16,253 nt of DNA from Verrucomicrobia bacterium UBA6354 (GTDB lineage Bacteria > Verrucomicrobiota > Kiritimatiellia > RFP12 > UBA1067), in the NCBI GenBank assembly GCA_002440145.1, contig DJRS01000004.1, positions 1 to 16,253 on the forward strand. The letters run 5' to 3'. The notes beneath the pieces were generated by a model. That model did no database searches, had not been told where the DNA came from, and was given only the letters and a program-made list of their open reading frames with translations. Positions within the stretch are counted from its first letter, which is position 1, and every line of letters begins with the position of its first letter. The position numbers and the translations under genes are program-made. Below are positions 13,942-16,253 of the stretch, one piece after another.

Positions 13942-16041
13942 TCAATCGCATTTCGGGCAGTCGACCGCGCGCGTCTTGACGAGCTTGGTCGCGTGCGGCG
14001 GCACGAGGGCCGTATACGCAACGGCGTGACGCCCCTCGCACTTCTGCCGCCAGAGGTCCTTGACCCACCGCTCGCCGTCGCCAAGGCCGAGTTCCGCGAA
14101 CGTCACCGTGATTTCGCGGGCGAACGGATACTTGTTGACGAGGGCGACGGCCGTGAAGCCGCCGGAGAGCGGACGCGCCCAGACCTCCTCGGCGTCCGTC
14201 CGGCGGATGCGCCGGGCGATCTTGCCGAGCCTGTCCTGGCTCACGGCGAGCACTTCGTCGTTGACGAGCAGGCTGCGCGTGAACGCGTCGAGCTTCGTCA
14301 AGTCACAGCCGATCAGAAGCGGCGAACCAAGCATGCACCACAGCGAGACGTGCGTGTACTGCTCGTTCGGCGTGAGGAACGTCGGATGCGTGAAGCCGCA
14401 CGAGCGCTGGTCGCCGACGATCATCATATCGAGGTCGATCCAGCAGCCGGGGCCCGACCACTTCCAGTAGTTCCCGGCGCCGAGACGCGATTCGATCGAC
14501 CGCCACATCCACGGCCAGGAGTCCTTCATGTCCTCCCAGACGCGCCAGGCGTTCGCCCCTGTCTCGCGCGCCCACTCCTCGGCGTGGCCCATGCCGTACT
14601 GGCAGAAGGAGTAGAGAATGTCGCGGTTCTGCCGTCTGAGGCAGTCGCGCATCAGCCGGTAGGGGCGCCGCTTCGATTCGCCGCGCTCGTCGCGCCAGTC
14701 GCCGATGTGCCACGGAAGCCCGCCGCGCTCGTCCGCGACGACCTCGTCGTAGGAGCACCAGTCGTACTTGACGTAGTCGAAGCCCCAGTCCGCCCACTGC
14801 GCCGCGTCCTGCAGCTCGTGCCCGTAACTGCCCTCGCAGCCGCCGCAGGTCGTCGGTCCCGGCGAGGAGTAGAGACCCGCGCGGAAGCCGAGCGCGTGGA
14901 TGTCGTCCGTCAAGCCCTTCATGTCCGGGAAGGACGGGTTGGGCAGGATGCGTCCTTCGGCGTCGCGGGCGGGTCCGCGCAGTTCGGGGCGGTCCTTGTT
15001 CTGCGGCGCGTTGTTCATCTCCCAGAAGTCGTCAAGGTTGACGTAGGCCCAGCCATGGTCGCCGAGCCCCGTGGCGTCCAGCGCGCGCGCAGCCTCCCGC
15101 GCATGCTCGCCCGTGAAGCGCGAGCCCCAGATGTTCCAGCTGTTCCAGCCCATGGGCGGCGTCAGGGCGATCGTGGCCCCGACCGCAAGGCGGATCGTCC
15201 GCGTCGCCCGGCCCTTCGCGTTCTCGGCCGTCACCTCGATGTCGTAGTCGCCCTCCTGCGTCGGCGCCGTGCCGCGCAAGATCCCCTTCTCGGCGTCGAG
15301 CGTCACTCCGTCCGGCAGGTTCTTGGCCGTGAAGCGCAACGGGCGCTCTCCGGACGTCGCCACGCGAAAGACGACCGGCCGCCCGGGCCGGACACCCCAG
15401 ATGTCCGCGCCGTTGATCTGCGGCTCCGGCTTCTCCGGCGGCGTGAGGATGCCGAGCTGCCGCATCGCCTCCGGCCCGGCGATCGGCCCGATGTGCGCAT
15501 CGTCCGGGCACGTGATGCGCGCATCGAGCCAGTCGCCGTAGGCGGCGTCGAACGCGACCCACGGCGCGTCCGACGACGTCTCCAGCACGAGTTCCCGGAC
15601 GCCGGCGAGACCGACGCGCACCTCGACCGGCCGCATCCCCTCGCGCAGGGACGGCGACCGCCAGACGACCTTTCCGTCCGCCCACACCCTGAAGACCATC
15701 TGCACCTGGCGCGAGCCGCGCTTCAGGCCGCGCGCGCAGTCGTCCACGCCGACGCGCGCCTCAAACGCCGTCGCGCGCCCGTCCAGACGGAATCCGACCG
15801 CGCCTTCCGCCCGCGTGCCGATGCCGCGCGCAAAGACCTTTTCCGCGACTGTCAGCGGCGTGCCGCCGACCGCCTGGCGCACGCCCGTCCGATCGCCGCG
15901 CCCGTTGTAGGAGCCGGACAGATCCAGCGCATCCACATACCGTACGTCGCCGGCCGCCGTCAGTGCCGCACCGAATGCCAATCCCGTCAACAAGGTCGCG
16001 CGTTTTCGCCATGCCGCCCGATCCATTCGAACAAATGACAT
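13942..16041 (-). CDS. Secreted GH27 alpha-galactosidase-like enzyme with NPCBM and He_PIG-like modules
   Basis: The 699-residue protein is predicted to be exported: WRKR followed by the hydrophobic stretch ATLLTGLAFGAALTAA ends near residue 30. Residues 33-175 resemble an NPCBM carbohydrate-binding module (YVDALDLSGSYNG, VFARGIGTRAEG, FEARVGVDD). Residues 205-287 look like a He_PIG Ig-like module (LRFTAKNLPDGVTLDAEKGI). The GH27 barrel begins at LTPPMGWNSWN (293-303). The nucleophile is D427 in YVKYDWCSY. The acid/base is probably D504 in WRVWEDMKDSW, which matches the WRxxxDIxDSW segment of known GH27 enzymes. GCWIDLDMMIVG (532-543) replaces the usual WNDPDML, a mild divergence. A beta-sandwich ends the protein. 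The ATG at 16039-16041 is chosen for its AAGGA site; the open frame reaches a TTG at 16068. It is the first gene of the operon. Alpha-N-acetylgalactosaminidase or beta-L-arabinopyranosidase activity cannot be excluded. Confidence 0.9.
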   Translation of the reverse strand: MSFVRMDRAAWRKRATLLTGLAFGAALTAAGDVRYVDALDLSGSYNGRGDRTGVRQAVGGTPLTVAEKVFARGIGTRAEGAVGFRLDGRATAFEARVGVDDCARGLKRGSRQVQMVFRVWADGKVVWRSPSLREGMRPVEVRVGLAGVRELVLETSSDAPWVAFDAAYGDWLDARITCPDDAHIGPIAGPEAMRQLGILTPPEKPEPQINGADIWGVRPGRPVVFRVATSGERPLRFTAKNLPDGVTLDAEKGILRGTAPTQEGDYDIEVTAENAKGRATRTIRLAVGATIALTPPMGWNSWNIWGSRFTGEHAREAARALDATGLGDHGWAYVNLDDFWEMNNAPQNKDRPELRGPARDAEGRILPNPSFPDMKGLTDDIHALGFRAGLYSSPGPTTCGGCEGSYGHELQDAAQWADWGFDYVKYDWCSYDEVVADERGGLPWHIGDWRDERGESKRRPYRLMRDCLRRQNRDILYSFCQYGMGHAEEWARETGANAWRVWEDMKDSWPWMWRSIESRLGAGNYWKWSGPGCWIDLDMMIVGDQRSCGFTHPTFLTPNEQYTHVSLWCMLGSPLLIGCDLTKLDAFTRSLLVNDEVLAVSQDRLGKIARRIRRTDAEEVWARPLSGGFTAVALVNKYPFAREITVTFAELGLGDGERWVKDLWRQKCEGRHAVAYTALVPPHATKLVKTRAVDCPKCD

Positions 16042-16079
16042 ATATCTCGTTCCTTTATCTTCGTTCAAACCATGCAGCC

Positions 16080-16088
16080 ATTATAGCA
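16080..16088 (-). promoter_or_regulatory. Extended -10 promoter of the glycosidase-transporter-GRE operon
   Basis: Read on the minus strand: TTTTTTGC followed by a perfect TATAAT (16080-16085), with the TGC extension at 16086-16088. A weak -35 (TTTCAA, 16102-16107) lies 16 nt upstream. Transcription should start near 16073, giving a leader of about 32 nt with AAAGGA before the ATG. A consensus TTGACA at 16119-16124 is too far upstream to pair with it. Confidence 0.7.
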
Positions 16089-16113
16089 AAAAACGAGACG
16101 CTTGAAAGCAGAA

Positions 16114-16166
16114 GACATGTCAACTTTTTCGGGTACGCTGTCCAGAAAGGGGAAGTGTGACATGTC
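16114..16166. promoter_or_regulatory. Two GACATGTC palindromes, candidate operator pair
   Basis: The perfect 8-bp palindrome GACATGTC occurs at 16114-16121 and 16159-16166, 45 bp apart and 26-78 bp upstream of the extended -10. Flanks extend the similarity to TGACATGTC/GACATGTCA in opposite orientations. The position suits an activator or looping repressor of the sugar operon, but no regulator gene is visible in the window. Confidence 0.4.
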
Positions 16167-16253
16167 GTGAGACACCCGGGACAGGTCGTTCCGAGGGTGG
16201 AAGAGCGAATGCAGCAAAGGAGAAGGATTGGTTGAGGAAACGAAAGGAAAGAA
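16157..16253 (+). CDS. Possible start of a divergent gene running off the right edge
   Basis: A GTG at 16157-16159 with AAAGGGG shortly upstream opens a frame that has no stop up to the window end (32 codons), ending in NAAKEKDWLRKRKER. Another candidate in a different frame is the TTG at 16228-16230, preceded by AAGGAGAAGGA. A divergent regulator would fit the layout, but the fragment is too short to identify and may be chance. Confidence 0.18.
   Translation, partial: MTCRETPGTGRSEGGRANAAKEKDWLRKRKER

Noticed and set aside
16119..16124. Consensus TTGACA on the minus strand as the -35 of the sugar operon
   Set aside because: It is 33 nt from the TATAAT, far beyond a workable 16-18 nt spacer.

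Overview
The window is a GC-rich bacterial chromosome segment in which every gene I can support lies on the minus strand. I see no tRNA, rRNA, CRISPR array, transposase or phage gene. The mix of genes (an anaerobic glycyl radical enzyme with its activase, secreted clan GH-D glycosidases carrying NPCBM and He_PIG-type modules, and an HU/Ig-like protein) suggests a strictly anaerobic, glycan-eating gut bacterium, perhaps of the PVC group (Kiritimatiellota/Lentisphaerae). That placement is inference from gene content; no marker gene here settles it.

Left block (1-4247): a housekeeping operon read right to left from an extended -10 promoter at 4219-4247: argB, argD, lysS, a 199-residue protein with an FlbD-like head, then the first 23 codons of a stand-alone coaB running off the left edge. 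Genes overlap or are closely packed, so they are probably co-transcribed. The predicted transcript starts only about 5 nt before the argB ATG.

Middle block (4248-7483): two single-gene units. A 242-residue HU/Ig-like protein has its own extended -10 promoter, a leader of about 219 nt with two hairpins and a possible 28-codon coupled ORF, and a strong terminator at 4499-4529. A 353-residue protein of unknown family has a promoter at 6791-6799 and a terminator at 5550-5583. Upstream of it lies about 700 nt with no convincing gene, containing a degenerate 22-24 bp tandem repeat (6850-7007) and a pair of identical palindromes.

Right block (7484-16088): one apparent five-gene catabolic operon read from a promoter at 16080-16088: a secreted GH27 enzyme with NPCBM and He_PIG-like modules, a secreted GH36-like clan GH-D enzyme, a sugar-porter MFS transporter, a glycyl radical enzyme (GRE) of unassigned subfamily, and its radical SAM activase. 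The simplest reading is that the two exported glycosidases release a sugar or its aglycone, the porter imports it, and the GRE performs an anaerobic radical step on a downstream product. The GRE keeps the thiyl Cys, the Cys-x-Glu and the glycyl radical loop. It departs from well-known subfamilies at several positions, so its substrate is open. This operon is the most interesting part of the window. Two identical 8-bp palindromes upstream of its promoter are candidate operators.
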